From CAKZNE01 sp964485405 (lineage in GTDB: Bacteria > Bacteroidota > Bacteroidia > Flavobacteriales > Schleiferiaceae), in contig CAZAJG010000002.1 of the NCBI GenBank assembly GCA_964485405.1, positions 91,828 to 155,827 of the forward strand: 64,000 bases of DNA, written 5' to 3'. Position 1 is the first letter of the stretch; each line of letters begins with the position of its first letter. The notes beneath the pieces are model-generated. The model saw only the letters and a list, made by a program, of their open reading frames with translations. It did no database searches and was not told the origin of the DNA. Below, in pieces: positions 1 through 8,485 of this stretch. A program made the position numbers and the translations under genes.

Positions 1-411
1 GGAGAAGTTATTGGCGTGATTCCACATTTTTTAGCTCAAAAGGAAATTGTGCATAACGGCTTAACTGAACTCATAATGGTTGATAGCATGCATGAACGTA
101 AAATGAAAATGCACGAGCTTTCGGATGCCGCAATCGCTATTCCTGGAGGTTTTGGTACTTTAGATGAGTTGTTTGAAATGCTTACTTGGAGCCAGTTAGG
201 GATGCATAAAAAAGCAGTTGCCATATGGAATGTAAACAACTACTTCCTGCCCTTAAAAAGCTTTATTTCCAAAATGGTAGATGACGGTTTTCTCAAACCG
301 CATCACCGAGATCTTCTGCTTATTGATTCTAATTTAGAATCCTTAATGGAGAGAATCAAATCCTATAAATCCACCATTAATAAGGAGTGGATTTCCGAGG
401 AACAGTCATGA
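1..411 (+). CDS. LOG family protein (Rossmann-fold nucleotide-binding, 'lysine decarboxylase-like'), 5'-truncated
   Basis: The reading frame is open from base 1, so the N-terminus lies outside the window. About 136 residues remain. The visible diagnostic motif is PGGFGTLDELFE, matching the PGGxGTxxE signature of the LOG (Lonely Guy / TIGR00730) family. These proteins are usually cytokinin-riboside-5'-monophosphate phosphoribohydrolases that hydrolyse the N-glycosidic bond of nucleotide monophosphates, although family members in bacteria often have no proven substrate. An internal GTG at 16 is not the real start, because family members have a nucleotide-binding segment upstream of this point. 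The gene converges on murF-alr with one base between the two stops. Family assignment is confident; the substrate is not known. Confidence 0.85.
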   Translation, partial: GEVIGVIPHFLAQKEIVHNGLTELIMVDSMHERKMKMHELSDAAIAIPGGFGTLDELFEMLTWSQLGMHKKAVAIWNVNNYFLPLKSFISKMVDDGFLKPHHRDLLLIDSNLESLMERIKSYKSTINKEWISEEQS

Positions 412-412
412 T

Positions 413-2878
413 TTATTCCAAATAATACACTCGCTTTACACGGGAAGAAATTCCGGTGAGTACTTCATATGGAATAGTCTCCATTTGCTCTGCTAAGTCA
501 TATACGCTTAGATGTTCTCCTATAATCTCTACCTCATCTCCTTCACTCAGGTTGGCGTTTGATATGTCTATCATCGTCATATCCATGCAAACTTTACCTA
601 CAATAGGATAGTATTGATCCTTGATCCAAACTCTTCCTACACCATTACTTAAACTTCTTCTCAACCCGTCCGCATACCCTAGAGTAATTACAGCGATGGT
701 CATATCTTTTGGCGCTATAAAGCTTAATCCATATCCAACGGTTTCGCCTTTATGAATGTTCTTAATTTGTGAAATACTGGCTTTTAACTCACTAACGCCC
801 ATAAGCTTATTTCGCTCTTCAAGGGATGAGGATATGCCGTAAAGCCCAATACCCAATCGAACCATATCAAAGTGGGCATTTTTAAAACCTGAAATCCCGG
901 CCGTATTCACAATATGACGGATGAAATCATTCCCCAGGGAGGTTTTTAACTCATCGCAGATCTGAACAAACAGATCAATCTGCTTTTGCGTAAAATCTCT
1001 ATGCTCTGCTTCATCTGACGCAGCAAGATGGGAGAAAACTGAGACCAATTGAAGATGTGGATGCCTCTTCATTTCATTCGCAACTTGACCCACTTGATCC
1101 GAAGTAAAACCGAGTCGATGCATTCCTGTATCCAGTTTTAAATGGATAGGAAAAGAAGTATGAGTTGACCTCAATACAGCTTTAGAAAACAACTCCAGCA
1201 TTCGAAAATTATAAATTTCCGGCTCTAAATCATATCGCAATGCATCATCAAAAGAGGCAGGCTCTGTATTCAAAACCATTATAGGAAGTTTAATACCGGC
1301 TTTCCTCAACTCCACGCCTTCATCGGTATAGGCAACCGCCAAATAATCTACTTTATGAAATTCAAGTAAACTCGCTACCTCATAGCTACCACTTCCATAA
1401 GAGAAAGCCTTAACCATAGCCATTATTTTTACATCTTCCGCGAGTTGAGACCGATAATGATTCAGGTTATGAACCATTCTGTCCAGGTGAATTTCCAGCA
1501 CCGTTTCGTGTGATTTATACTCTAGTGTTTTACTTATTCGTTCGAACTTAAAACTACGGGCACCTTTTATTAGAACAGCCTTATTCTCCCAGTTGTATTG
1601 ATCCAAAACCTTTAAAAAGTCTATTGTAGTATCGTAAAATTCGGCAGAGCTGCTGAATAAGTTTTTATAACTCTTTAAGTCAGAACCAACAGCAATACAC
1701 TTGTCAATACCCTGGTCCTGAAGTATTGCAGCTACTTTAGCATACAATTTTTCTTTCCTCAAACCCGATTGAAGAATATCACTTAGAACAACAATACGCT
1801 CCCTATTTTGAGCCTGTTGCTTTAAAAAATCCAAAGCGATCTTCAAAGACTCTAAATCCGAGTTGTACACATCATCAATTAAGATGGCTCCATGCAATCC
1901 AGATTTCATCTCCAAACGCATAGCAACGGGTTCTAATTTCAAAAAAGTTTGCTCAATACTTTTCTGATCTATGGACATCGTTAAGCCGCAAAGCCAAACA
2001 TGAATTGCATTTTCAATAGAAGCTTCATCTAGAAATGGAATGTTAACTTTTAAAAGTTCGCCATTATACACCCCTTCAATAATAGATGTGTCGCTCTTCT
2101 TTTCAACCTTTTGAATGTATAAGTGTGTCTTCCTATTTTTTCTCGACCAGCAAATCGTTTTATCCGTCCATTTCACCTCTTCAATAAGAGACCTTATCTC
2201 ATTATGATCGTAACAATAAATCAACTTTTTACTGTGTTTGAAGAGCCTTAACTTCTCTCTGACCTTTTGCTCACGACTCTCAAAAAACTCCTCGTGTGCT
2301 GATCCAATATTGGTGAAAATTCCAATATCTGGCTGCAAAATATTTTGCAGATGTGCCATTTCATTTGGCTTACTGATGCCTGCCTCAAAAACACCCACTT
2401 CATCTGTACGGCTTAATCCCCAAATTGCTAAGGGAACGCCTACTTGAGAATTGTAACTTTTTGGTGTTTTATGAACCTTAAATTGAGTACGAAGTAATTG
2501 AGCAAGCCATTCTTTTACAATAGTCTTTCCATTGCTACCTGTAATACCGACAATTTGAGCTTGAGAAAGTTCTCTAATTTTTTTTGCTACCTGTTGCAAT
2601 GCTTTTAAGGAGTTCTCTACAACCAAAAAATTGCAGCCTTGAGGAATATTATCGGGCAAGCTTTCCACGACAAAATTCCGCACTCCTTCTTTATATAAAT
2701 CCTCAATGTATTGATGCCCATTATGGTTTTCACCTCGCAACGCAAAAAAGAGATAACCAGAACCTGAATAGTACTTTCTAGAGTCTAAAAGGATATGCTC
2801 TATCGGACTCTTGGGGTTCGATAGTTCTCCTTTTGAGTTTATCCATTGGGCGATATCTTCCACACCAAAGGTGTTCAT
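413..2878 (-). CDS. murF-alr: Bifunctional UDP-N-acetylmuramoyl-tripeptide:D-alanyl-D-alanine ligase / alanine racemase
   Basis: This 821-residue protein fuses two consecutive steps of peptidoglycan precursor synthesis in the cytoplasm. The N-terminal half (about 1-450) is a Mur ligase. It has the ATP-binding GSNGKT loop at residues 114-119 and the DDVYN motif at 335-339, and would add D-Ala-D-Ala to UDP-MurNAc-tripeptide. The C-terminal half (about 457-821) is a PLP-dependent alanine racemase. It has the Schiff-base lysine K490 in MVKAFSYGSG, the catalytic tyrosine Y716 in VGYGLSF, and the RLGIGLYG and GYADGLRR motifs. This fusion is characteristic of Bacteroidota. All key catalytic residues are present, so both activities should be intact. 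The 3' end of tdk overlaps the murF-alr start by 4 bases, suggesting cotranscription in the order tdk then murF-alr. Confidence 0.97.
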   Translation of the reverse strand: MNTFGVEDIAQWINSKGELSNPKSPIEHILLDSRKYYSGSGYLFFALRGENHNGHQYIEDLYKEGVRNFVVESLPDNIPQGCNFLVVENSLKALQQVAKKIRELSQAQIVGITGSNGKTIVKEWLAQLLRTQFKVHKTPKSYNSQVGVPLAIWGLSRTDEVGVFEAGISKPNEMAHLQNILQPDIGIFTNIGSAHEEFFESREQKVREKLRLFKHSKKLIYCYDHNEIRSLIEEVKWTDKTICWSRKNRKTHLYIQKVEKKSDTSIIEGVYNGELLKVNIPFLDEASIENAIHVWLCGLTMSIDQKSIEQTFLKLEPVAMRLEMKSGLHGAILIDDVYNSDLESLKIALDFLKQQAQNRERIVVLSDILQSGLRKEKLYAKVAAILQDQGIDKCIAVGSDLKSYKNLFSSSAEFYDTTIDFLKVLDQYNWENKAVLIKGARSFKFERISKTLEYKSHETVLEIHLDRMVHNLNHYRSQLAEDVKIMAMVKAFSYGSGSYEVASLLEFHKVDYLAVAYTDEGVELRKAGIKLPIMVLNTEPASFDDALRYDLEPEIYNFRMLELFSKAVLRSTHTSFPIHLKLDTGMHRLGFTSDQVGQVANEMKRHPHLQLVSVFSHLAASDEAEHRDFTQKQIDLFVQICDELKTSLGNDFIRHIVNTAGISGFKNAHFDMVRLGIGLYGISSSLEERNKLMGVSELKASISQIKNIHKGETVGYGLSFIAPKDMTIAVITLGYADGLRRSLSNGVGRVWIKDQYYPIVGKVCMDMTMIDISNANLSEGDEVEIIGEHLSVYDLAEQMETIPYEVLTGISSRVKRVYYLE

Positions 2879-3456
2879 TTTTTGCGCATGTGTTTATTGA
2901 AGGCCCCTCTACTCAAAGGTTCATATTCCTCCTGTTCTCCTAACATGACCAATTTATCGTGGGTCGTTTTTCTATGAGAATATTGAGCTAAACCTCCTGT
3001 TTCCATACAAATAGCATGAACCTTAGTAACATATTCTGCGGTCGCCATCAAATTCGGCATTGGACCAAATGGTTTGCCTTTAAAATCCATATCTAAACCC
3101 GCTACAATTACTCGAGAACCACGGTTTGCCAATTCGTTACATACCTCAACGATACCGTCATCAAAAAACTGCGCTTCATCAATACCTACTACGTCTACTC
3201 CGTCTCCTAATATTAGAATATTAGAGCTACTCTCTACAGCGGTACATCGAATGGCATTTTTATCGTGACTCACTACGTCCTCTTCTGCGTATCTAGTATC
3301 CACACTGGGCTTGAAAATCTCTACCGATTGCGTTGCAAACTGAGCTCTTTTCATCCTACGGATCAACTCTTCCGTTTTACCGCTAAACATAGATCCACAT
3401 ATAACTTCAATCCATCCACAAGGGCTGGATCCATTTACCGGGTTTTCAAGAAACAT
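2875..3456 (-). CDS. tdk: Thymidine kinase (type II)
   Basis: Phosphorylates thymidine to dTMP in the salvage pathway. The P-loop GSMFSGKT is at residues 21-28, the Walker-B-like DEAQFF follows, and the GLDMDFKGKPFGPMPNL segment is typical of the family. I chose the ATG at 3456 (193 aa) over the first in-frame start at 3522. The sequence beginning MFLENPVN is the family N-terminus, and the extra 22 residues look like translated leader. Most type II kinases carry four zinc ligands near the C-terminus. Here the CxxC pair reads CMET and the second pair reads SRGA, so three of four cysteines are absent. As far as I recall, this is shared by other Flavobacteriia. The gene overlaps murF-alr by 4 bases and is probably in the same operon. 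Confidence 0.95.
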   Translation of the reverse strand: MFLENPVNGSSPCGWIEVICGSMFSGKTEELIRRMKRAQFATQSVEIFKPSVDTRYAEEDVVSHDKNAIRCTAVESSSNILILGDGVDVVGIDEAQFFDDGIVEVCNELANRGSRVIVAGLDMDFKGKPFGPMPNLMATAEYVTKVHAICMETGGLAQYSHRKTTHDKLVMLGEQEEYEPLSRGAFNKHMRKK

Positions 3457-3583
3457 TTTGTATTTTCCAAGCGTGATTAATAATTGTATTCTAGGCTGTC
3501 TTTTCGGACCTATCCGTTCCACATAATTCTAACATTGACAACAGCCCTAAGCGTACAAAACTACAGAAAAGATATCCCAATTG

Positions 3584-4177
3584 ATGGAGAACCAAATTAG
3601 AAAAGAATTATCAGAATTGTGTCAGTCTATATTGGCAGATGCTGATGAAAATAAACTTAGCGAAAATCTTACGCGATCTCAAATTTTATATGAGAAGCTT
3701 TTAATCTTAAACTATCTAAAACAAAATCCAACTCCAAAAGCAGCAGTTGAAGAGACAAAGCCGCTCACACAAGCTATCCCGGTAGATACGGTTGCTCCTA
3801 AATCTACTGCTCCGATAAACCAACCTCAGGTTGTAGCAGAAGAAGAGGCCCAAGTAGATGAGATCGTTTCTAATGATACTCTACCATTAAAGCAAGAGGA
3901 GGATAAATCCCATGGCATTTCCATTAATGCCAGCTTAGCGGACAAAACCTTAAAAATAGGTCTTAATGATCGCATTGCCTTTGTGAAGCACTTGTTTATG
4001 GGGCAGCAGGAAGATTTCAACCGAGTTTTATCACAACTAAACACTTTTAGCACCTACGAAGAGGCTGAATCCTTTCTTAATCAAATGATAAGACCAGATT
4101 ATGGTTGGGATGAAAAAGAAGAATTTGTAGACCGTTTAATAAAGATTGTACAACTACGTTTTGGTATCGAGCAATAA
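3584..4177 (+). CDS. Conserved hypothetical protein, two-part with acidic linker
   Basis: A 197-residue soluble protein with no signal peptide or membrane segment. I start it at the ATG at 3584 rather than the TTG one codon earlier. Residues 1-50 are a charged helical region. About 50-115 is a low-complexity linker rich in P, T, A and E. The C-terminal 80 residues (KTLKIGLNDRIAFVKHLF onward, then an alternating helical YEEAESFLNQ region) are the conserved-looking part. The gene starts about 130 bases from the divergent tdk and lies upstream of queA with about 95 bases between. I recognise it only as a Bacteroidota hypothetical protein often found near such genes and assign no function. Confidence 0.8.
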   Translation: MENQIRKELSELCQSILADADENKLSENLTRSQILYEKLLILNYLKQNPTPKAAVEETKPLTQAIPVDTVAPKSTAPINQPQVVAEEEAQVDEIVSNDTLPLKQEEDKSHGISINASLADKTLKIGLNDRIAFVKHLFMGQQEDFNRVLSQLNTFSTYEEAESFLNQMIRPDYGWDEKEEFVDRLIKIVQLRFGIEQ

Positions 4178-4272
4178 TCTATCACAACACCATTCACAAT
4201 CCATTATTTTTCAGTACTTTTGCCGTCCTTTTTTTTTGAATTTATTATAAACTTAATCAAAGCCCGTAAGCT

Positions 4273-5331
4273 ATGAAGAAGATGAAACTTTCCCATTTCA
4301 ACTATGAACTTGACAAAGAGTTAATAGCTGAAAGACCCAAAACCCACAGAGATGAAAGCCGCCTTATGGTTTTAAACCGTAAAGAAGGTACTATTGAACA
4401 CAAAATGTTCAAAGATGTGGTGGACATTTTTGACGAAGGAGATGCCTTAGTACTTAACAACACTAAAGTTTTTCCTGCCCGTATGTACGGGAACAAAGAA
4501 AAAACCGGAGCACGTATTGAGGTTTTCCTTTTACGTGAATTAAATGCTGAAAGCAGACTTTGGGATGTTTTGGTTGATCCAGCCAGAAAAATCCGAATCG
4601 GTAATAAATTATACTTTGGAGAAGACGACAGTTTAGTAGCTGAAGTAATTGACAACACCACCTCTAGAGGACGTACACTTCGTTTTTTATACGATGGCTC
4701 TTATGAAGAGTTTCGCGCAAAACTGGAAGAACTAGGACAAACACCACTTCCAAAATACATTCAACGCGAGCCAGACACAGAAGATGAGGACCGCTTTCAA
4801 TCTATTTTTGCTAAACATGAAGGTGCTGTTGCGGCTCCAGTGGCTAGTTTACACTTCAGTAAGCAGCTTATGAAACGTTTAGAAATTAAAGGTGTAGATT
4901 TTGCCGAACTTACGCTTCATGTAGGTTTAGGAACCTTCAGACCGGTTGAGGTAGAAGACCTGAGTAAACACAAAATGGACAGTGAGCAATTTTGGATTTA
5001 TGATGAGACTTGTAAGGTAGTAAACCGTGCTATTGATAGTAAGAAGAAAGTTTGTGCTGTAGGAACTACTGTATTAAGAGCTCTAGAAAGTTCTGTTTCT
5101 ACCAACGGACATCTAAACACATATGAAGGCTGGACCAATAAGTTCATTTTCCCTCCATACGACTTTACGGTTCCTAACTGTATGATCACTAACTTTCATC
5201 CACCTCAATCTACTCTAATGATGATGACCTCAGCATTTACTGGATATGACTTAATGATGGAAGCGTACCAGGAAGCGATTAAAGAAGAATATCGTTTCTT
5301 AAGTTATGGTGATGCCATGTTGATTTTATAG
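4273..5331 (+). CDS. queA: S-adenosylmethionine:tRNA ribosyltransferase-isomerase
   Basis: Transfers and isomerises the ribosyl moiety of SAM to 7-aminomethyl-7-deazaguanine in tRNA, giving epoxyqueuosine at wobble position 34. The protein is 352 aa, the usual length for QueA. The N-terminal SHFNYELDKELIAERP, the DESRLMVLNR segment and the C-terminal NFHPPQSTLMMMTSAF block are all family hallmarks. The start may be the ATG at 4273 or the one at 4282 (MKLSHFNYE), which matches the typical family N-terminus equally well. A TAcTTTTG element at 4215-4222 could be a -7 box, though I find no clear -33 element at the right spacing. It is followed by a strong terminator at 5353. Confidence 0.96.
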   Translation: MKKMKLSHFNYELDKELIAERPKTHRDESRLMVLNRKEGTIEHKMFKDVVDIFDEGDALVLNNTKVFPARMYGNKEKTGARIEVFLLRELNAESRLWDVLVDPARKIRIGNKLYFGEDDSLVAEVIDNTTSRGRTLRFLYDGSYEEFRAKLEELGQTPLPKYIQREPDTEDEDRFQSIFAKHEGAVAAPVASLHFSKQLMKRLEIKGVDFAELTLHVGLGTFRPVEVEDLSKHKMDSEQFWIYDETCKVVNRAIDSKKKVCAVGTTVLRALESSVSTNGHLNTYEGWTNKFIFPPYDFTVPNCMITNFHPPQSTLMMMTSAFTGYDLMMEAYQEAIKEEYRFLSYGDAMLIL

Positions 5332-5352
5332 AGACACACCCTATATATTTAA

Positions 5353-5375
5353 AACCTGCTTCGGCAGGTTTTTTT
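5353..5375 (+). terminator. Rho-independent terminator after queA
   Basis: A 7-bp perfect stem (AACCTGC / GCAGGTT) closes on a stable TTCG tetraloop and runs into a T-tract. It ends the queA transcript about 20 bases after the stop. Confidence 0.9.
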
Positions 5376-5412
5376 ATGAATATTATTTTTCTGCTTTCTT
5401 TAAATTTACCAA

Positions 5413-6468
5413 ATGCCTGATAAAAAAGACGTTCGATCGCTTACCAAAGAGGAGCTAAAAGAATACTTCGTTTCCATCGGTGACAAAGCCTTTAGAGGTC
5501 AGCAGATATACGAATGGCTGTGGAAAAAGGGAGCCACAAGCTTTGAGGAGATGACCAATATATCATTGGATTTACGAGAAAAGCTAGATGCAAGTTTTGT
5601 GATCAATCACATTCGTGTAGACGAAATGCAACGTAGTAGCGATGGCACTATTAAGAATGCGGTTCGTTTACACGATGGAAAAATTGTTGAATCCGTATTA
5701 ATCCCTACTGATACACGAATTACAGCCTGTGTTTCTTCACAGGTAGGTTGTAGCTTAGATTGTAATTTTTGCGCTACTGCCCGTCTAAAAAGAATGCGAA
5801 ATCTAAATGCAGACGAAATCTACGATCAAGTTGTAGCGATTAAAAACGAAGCAGAAAATTTTTATGGGCGGCCACTCACAAACATTGTATTTATGGGCAT
5901 GGGCGAACCCTTAATGAATTATAAAAATGTACTTGACGCCATAGATAAAATCACTTCAACCGAAGGCTTAGGGATGGCGTCTAGAAGAATTACATTATCC
6001 ACTGTGGGCTTAGCCAAGATGATTAAGAAACTTGCAGACGATGAGGTAAAATTTAACCTTGCTGTTTCTCTTCATTCTGCAAGAGATGAAGTTCGTGATA
6101 AAATCATGCCTATAAATCTTAAAAATCCAGTAAATCAACTCTCAGAAGCACTTCAATATTGGTATCAGAAGACTAAAAGTCGGGTTACTTATGAATATGT
6201 AGTTTGGAAAGGTATAAATGACACGCAACAAGATATTGACGCCTTAGTCAAGTTCTGTAAAAAAGTACCTTGTAAAGTAAATCTCATTGAATACAATCCT
6301 ATTGATGATGGTGATTTTCAACAAGCCGACCCAGAAGCACTGGATAAATACATTACTACCTTAAATGCGCACGGAATTGTAGCTAAAGTTAGGCATAGCC
6401 GAGGAAAGGATATTGATGCGGCCTGCGGCCAATTGGCTAATAAAAACGAAGTTATCGCTGCATCCTAA
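5413..6468 (+). CDS. rlmN: 23S rRNA (adenine-2503-C2)-methyltransferase, radical SAM
   Basis: Dual-specificity radical-SAM enzyme that methylates C2 of A2503 in 23S rRNA and A37 in a subset of tRNAs. The 351-residue protein has the radical SAM cluster ligands C113, C117 and C120 (CSLDCNFC). It also has the two extra cysteines of the ping-pong mechanism: C106 in ACVSSQVGC and the methyl-carrying C338 in DIDAACGQL. The GMGEPLMNY and HSRGKDIDAACG blocks are typical. The start ATG at 5413 gives MPDKKDVRSLTKEEL, a normal RlmN N-terminus. It sits after the queA terminator, so it probably has its own promoter. All catalytic residues are intact. Confidence 0.97.
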   Translation: MPDKKDVRSLTKEELKEYFVSIGDKAFRGQQIYEWLWKKGATSFEEMTNISLDLREKLDASFVINHIRVDEMQRSSDGTIKNAVRLHDGKIVESVLIPTDTRITACVSSQVGCSLDCNFCATARLKRMRNLNADEIYDQVVAIKNEAENFYGRPLTNIVFMGMGEPLMNYKNVLDAIDKITSTEGLGMASRRITLSTVGLAKMIKKLADDEVKFNLAVSLHSARDEVRDKIMPINLKNPVNQLSEALQYWYQKTKSRVTYEYVVWKGINDTQQDIDALVKFCKKVPCKVNLIEYNPIDDGDFQQADPEALDKYITTLNAHGIVAKVRHSRGKDIDAACGQLANKNEVIAAS

Positions 6469-6549
6469 ATGATTTCTACCCGCAACTGAAAAAAAGGCAC
6501 ACTCCAAAGAGTAGATTCCACTTTGGTTGTTACCTTTACGGCCCATCTT

Positions 6550-7524
6550 ATGAGTCAAATTGACCAAATAAAAATTCCCGTAAAAGAAGAAATGGCGGCT
6601 TTCGAGCCTAAGTTTCGCCAGTTTATGGCTAGTAAGGTCTCTTTACTTGACCGTATCACCTACTACATTATTAAAAGAAAAGGAAAGCAATTGCGGCCTA
6701 TGCTTGTTTTTCTTACCGCTAAAATGCTCAGTGAGATAAATGAAAGCACACATAGAGGCGCTGCCCTTGTAGAGTTGATGCACACTGCAACTTTAGTTCA
6801 CGATGATGTGGTGGATGATTCTGATAAAAGACGGGGATTTTTCAGCATCAATGCCCTTTGGAAAAATAAAATTGCTGTTTTGGTTGGAGACTATCTTCTT
6901 TCCAAAGTATTGCTCCTTTCGGTTGAAAATGAAGAATTTGAGCTTCTTAAAATCGTAAGCACAGCTGTGCGCGAAATGAGCGAAGGAGAGCTTCTCCAAA
7001 TCGAAAAAGCACGCAAATTAGATATCGATGAAGCGATCTATTTTGAAATAATTCGCAAAAAAACCGCCTCACTTATATCTTCTTGTTGCGGTGTTGGAGC
7101 CTCCTCCGTAGGGGCAAATGATGAAACCGTAAAAAAGATGAGAACTTTTGGAGAGTTGCTAGGAATTGCTTTCCAAATTAAAGATGATTTGTTTGATTAT
7201 CAACTATCCAATAGAAGCGGAAAACCCAGCGGCATTGATATTAAGGAACAGAAAATGACACTTCCTTTGATTTATGCGCTAAACAATTCTTCTAGCTCAG
7301 ATAAACGGTTTATGATGACGGTAGTTAAGCGTCACAACAAAAACCGCAAAAAAGTGGAGAAGGTGATGGTAATGGTGAAAGATCTTGGCGGAATTGAATA
7401 TGCAAAAAAGCGTATGATGGCATATCAAAAAGAAGCGATAGACCTTTTACAGGATTTTCCTGACTCAAAAGCTAAAACTTCATTGATGGAGCTCGCAGAT
7501 TATGTTATTTCGCGATCTAAATAA
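6550..7524 (+). CDS. Polyprenyl (all-trans) diphosphate synthase
   Basis: Chain-elongating prenyltransferase that adds isopentenyl diphosphate to allylic diphosphates, probably providing the menaquinone side chain. I start at the ATG at 6550 (324 aa), because the longer form from 6523 adds only leader-like sequence. The first aspartate-rich motif DDVVDD is at residues 85-90, followed by DKRRG. The second, KDDLFDY, is at 211-217. The GKQLRP segment near residue 45 is the diphosphate-binding loop. All catalytic aspartates are present. It resembles octaprenyl/heptaprenyl synthases (IspB/HepT type); chain length cannot be told from sequence alone. It follows rlmN by about 80 bases. Confidence 0.93.
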   Translation: MSQIDQIKIPVKEEMAAFEPKFRQFMASKVSLLDRITYYIIKRKGKQLRPMLVFLTAKMLSEINESTHRGAALVELMHTATLVHDDVVDDSDKRRGFFSINALWKNKIAVLVGDYLLSKVLLLSVENEEFELLKIVSTAVREMSEGELLQIEKARKLDIDEAIYFEIIRKKTASLISSCCGVGASSVGANDETVKKMRTFGELLGIAFQIKDDLFDYQLSNRSGKPSGIDIKEQKMTLPLIYALNNSSSSDKRFMMTVVKRHNKNRKKVEKVMVMVKDLGGIEYAKKRMMAYQKEAIDLLQDFPDSKAKTSLMELADYVISRSK

Positions 7525-7551
7525 TTTTCTTTTAACATAAATTAAACAGGT

Positions 7552-8367
7552 ATGGAAAATTGGGAAGAAAACCTACAAAAGGTTTATGATTTGGCTATTG
7601 AATATGGAATTACCCTTCTCTTGGCCTTATTGGTTCTTGTTATAGGGCTTTCTGTAATCAAGTACATTATTAAAGGGTTTCGTAAAACATTAGATAAAAG
7701 AGGAGTTGATTCCTCTCTAAAACCGTTTCTATGCTCTATTGCCGGAGCTCTTTTAAAAATTATGCTCGTAATTTCCGTTGCAGGCATGGTTGGTATTGAA
7801 ATGACCTCCTTTGTTGCGGTATTAGGAGCCGCGGGCTTAGCTGTTGGCCTGGCCTTACAAGGGAGCTTATCCAACTTTGCGGGAGGTGTACTCATTTTAA
7901 TACTCAAGCCATTCAAAGTAGGTGACTTTATTGAGGCAAATGGCTTTGCCGGTACCGTAAGGGAAATTCAAATTTTTTATACGTACGTAACCACCGGTCA
8001 AGGTCAAGAGATCGTTGTACCAAATGCCTCTTTATCCAATAATGCTGTAAAGAACTATTCTTTTCATGAAAATAGAAGATTAGACATGACTTTTGGTATT
8101 GGATATAGTGACGATATCGATCAGGCAAAAAACATTTTAAACGATATCATATCTAAAGATGAGCGCGTATTAAAAGATCCTGCTCACTCTATATTTATTG
8201 AAGCATTAGCGGATAGCTCAGTAAACTTTCACGTAAGAGGATGGACAACAAATGGAGACTTTTGGGACGTCCACAACGGACTTAACGAAAAGGTGAAGAA
8301 AGCATTTGATGCAGCTAAAATCAATATTCCATTCCCTCAAATGGATGTACACGTGCACAATAGTTAA
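7552..8367 (+). CDS. Small-conductance mechanosensitive channel, MscS family
   Basis: A 271-residue inner-membrane channel that opens under membrane tension to release solutes during hypo-osmotic shock. Three transmembrane segments are visible at about residues 17-38, 58-80 and 85-115. The third is the pore-lining helix with the Gly/Ala-rich pattern GAAGLAVGLALQGSLSNFAGG characteristic of MscS. It is followed by the cytoplasmic beta domain and a C-terminal alpha/beta domain (about 180-271). Length and layout match the minimal E. coli-type MscS. It is 27 bases after the polyprenyl synthase stop and followed by a terminator, so it likely ends that transcription unit. Confidence 0.94.
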   Translation: MENWEENLQKVYDLAIEYGITLLLALLVLVIGLSVIKYIIKGFRKTLDKRGVDSSLKPFLCSIAGALLKIMLVISVAGMVGIEMTSFVAVLGAAGLAVGLALQGSLSNFAGGVLILILKPFKVGDFIEANGFAGTVREIQIFYTYVTTGQGQEIVVPNASLSNNAVKNYSFHENRRLDMTFGIGYSDDIDQAKNILNDIISKDERVLKDPAHSIFIEALADSSVNFHVRGWTTNGDFWDVHNGLNEKVKKAFDAAKINIPFPQMDVHVHNS

Positions 8368-8389
8368 TTGAAGCCTATTAAAATATTTG

Positions 8390-8426
8390 AACAACCATTG
8401 GAAATTTTCTGGTGGTTGTTTTTTTT
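8390..8426 (+). terminator. Rho-independent terminator after the MscS gene
   Basis: The arms AACAACCA (8390-8397) and TGGTTGTT (8413-8420) pair and lead into an eight-T run. It lies 22 bases after the mechanosensitive channel stop codon. Confidence 0.8.
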
Positions 8427-8453
8427 GCTCTATTCGTTCGGTTGAATAATTCT

Positions 8454-8461
8454 TAGTTTTG
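8454..8461 (+). promoter_or_regulatory. Candidate -7 promoter element upstream of dnaG
   Basis: TAGTTTTG matches the Bacteroidota -7 consensus TAnnTTTG and ends 24 bases before the dnaG start, just after the mscS terminator. I see no clean TTG -33 element at 19-base spacing, so this is a partial match. Confidence 0.4.
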
Positions 8462-8485
8462 TAGGCTTGCCTTTTTACCATCTAT

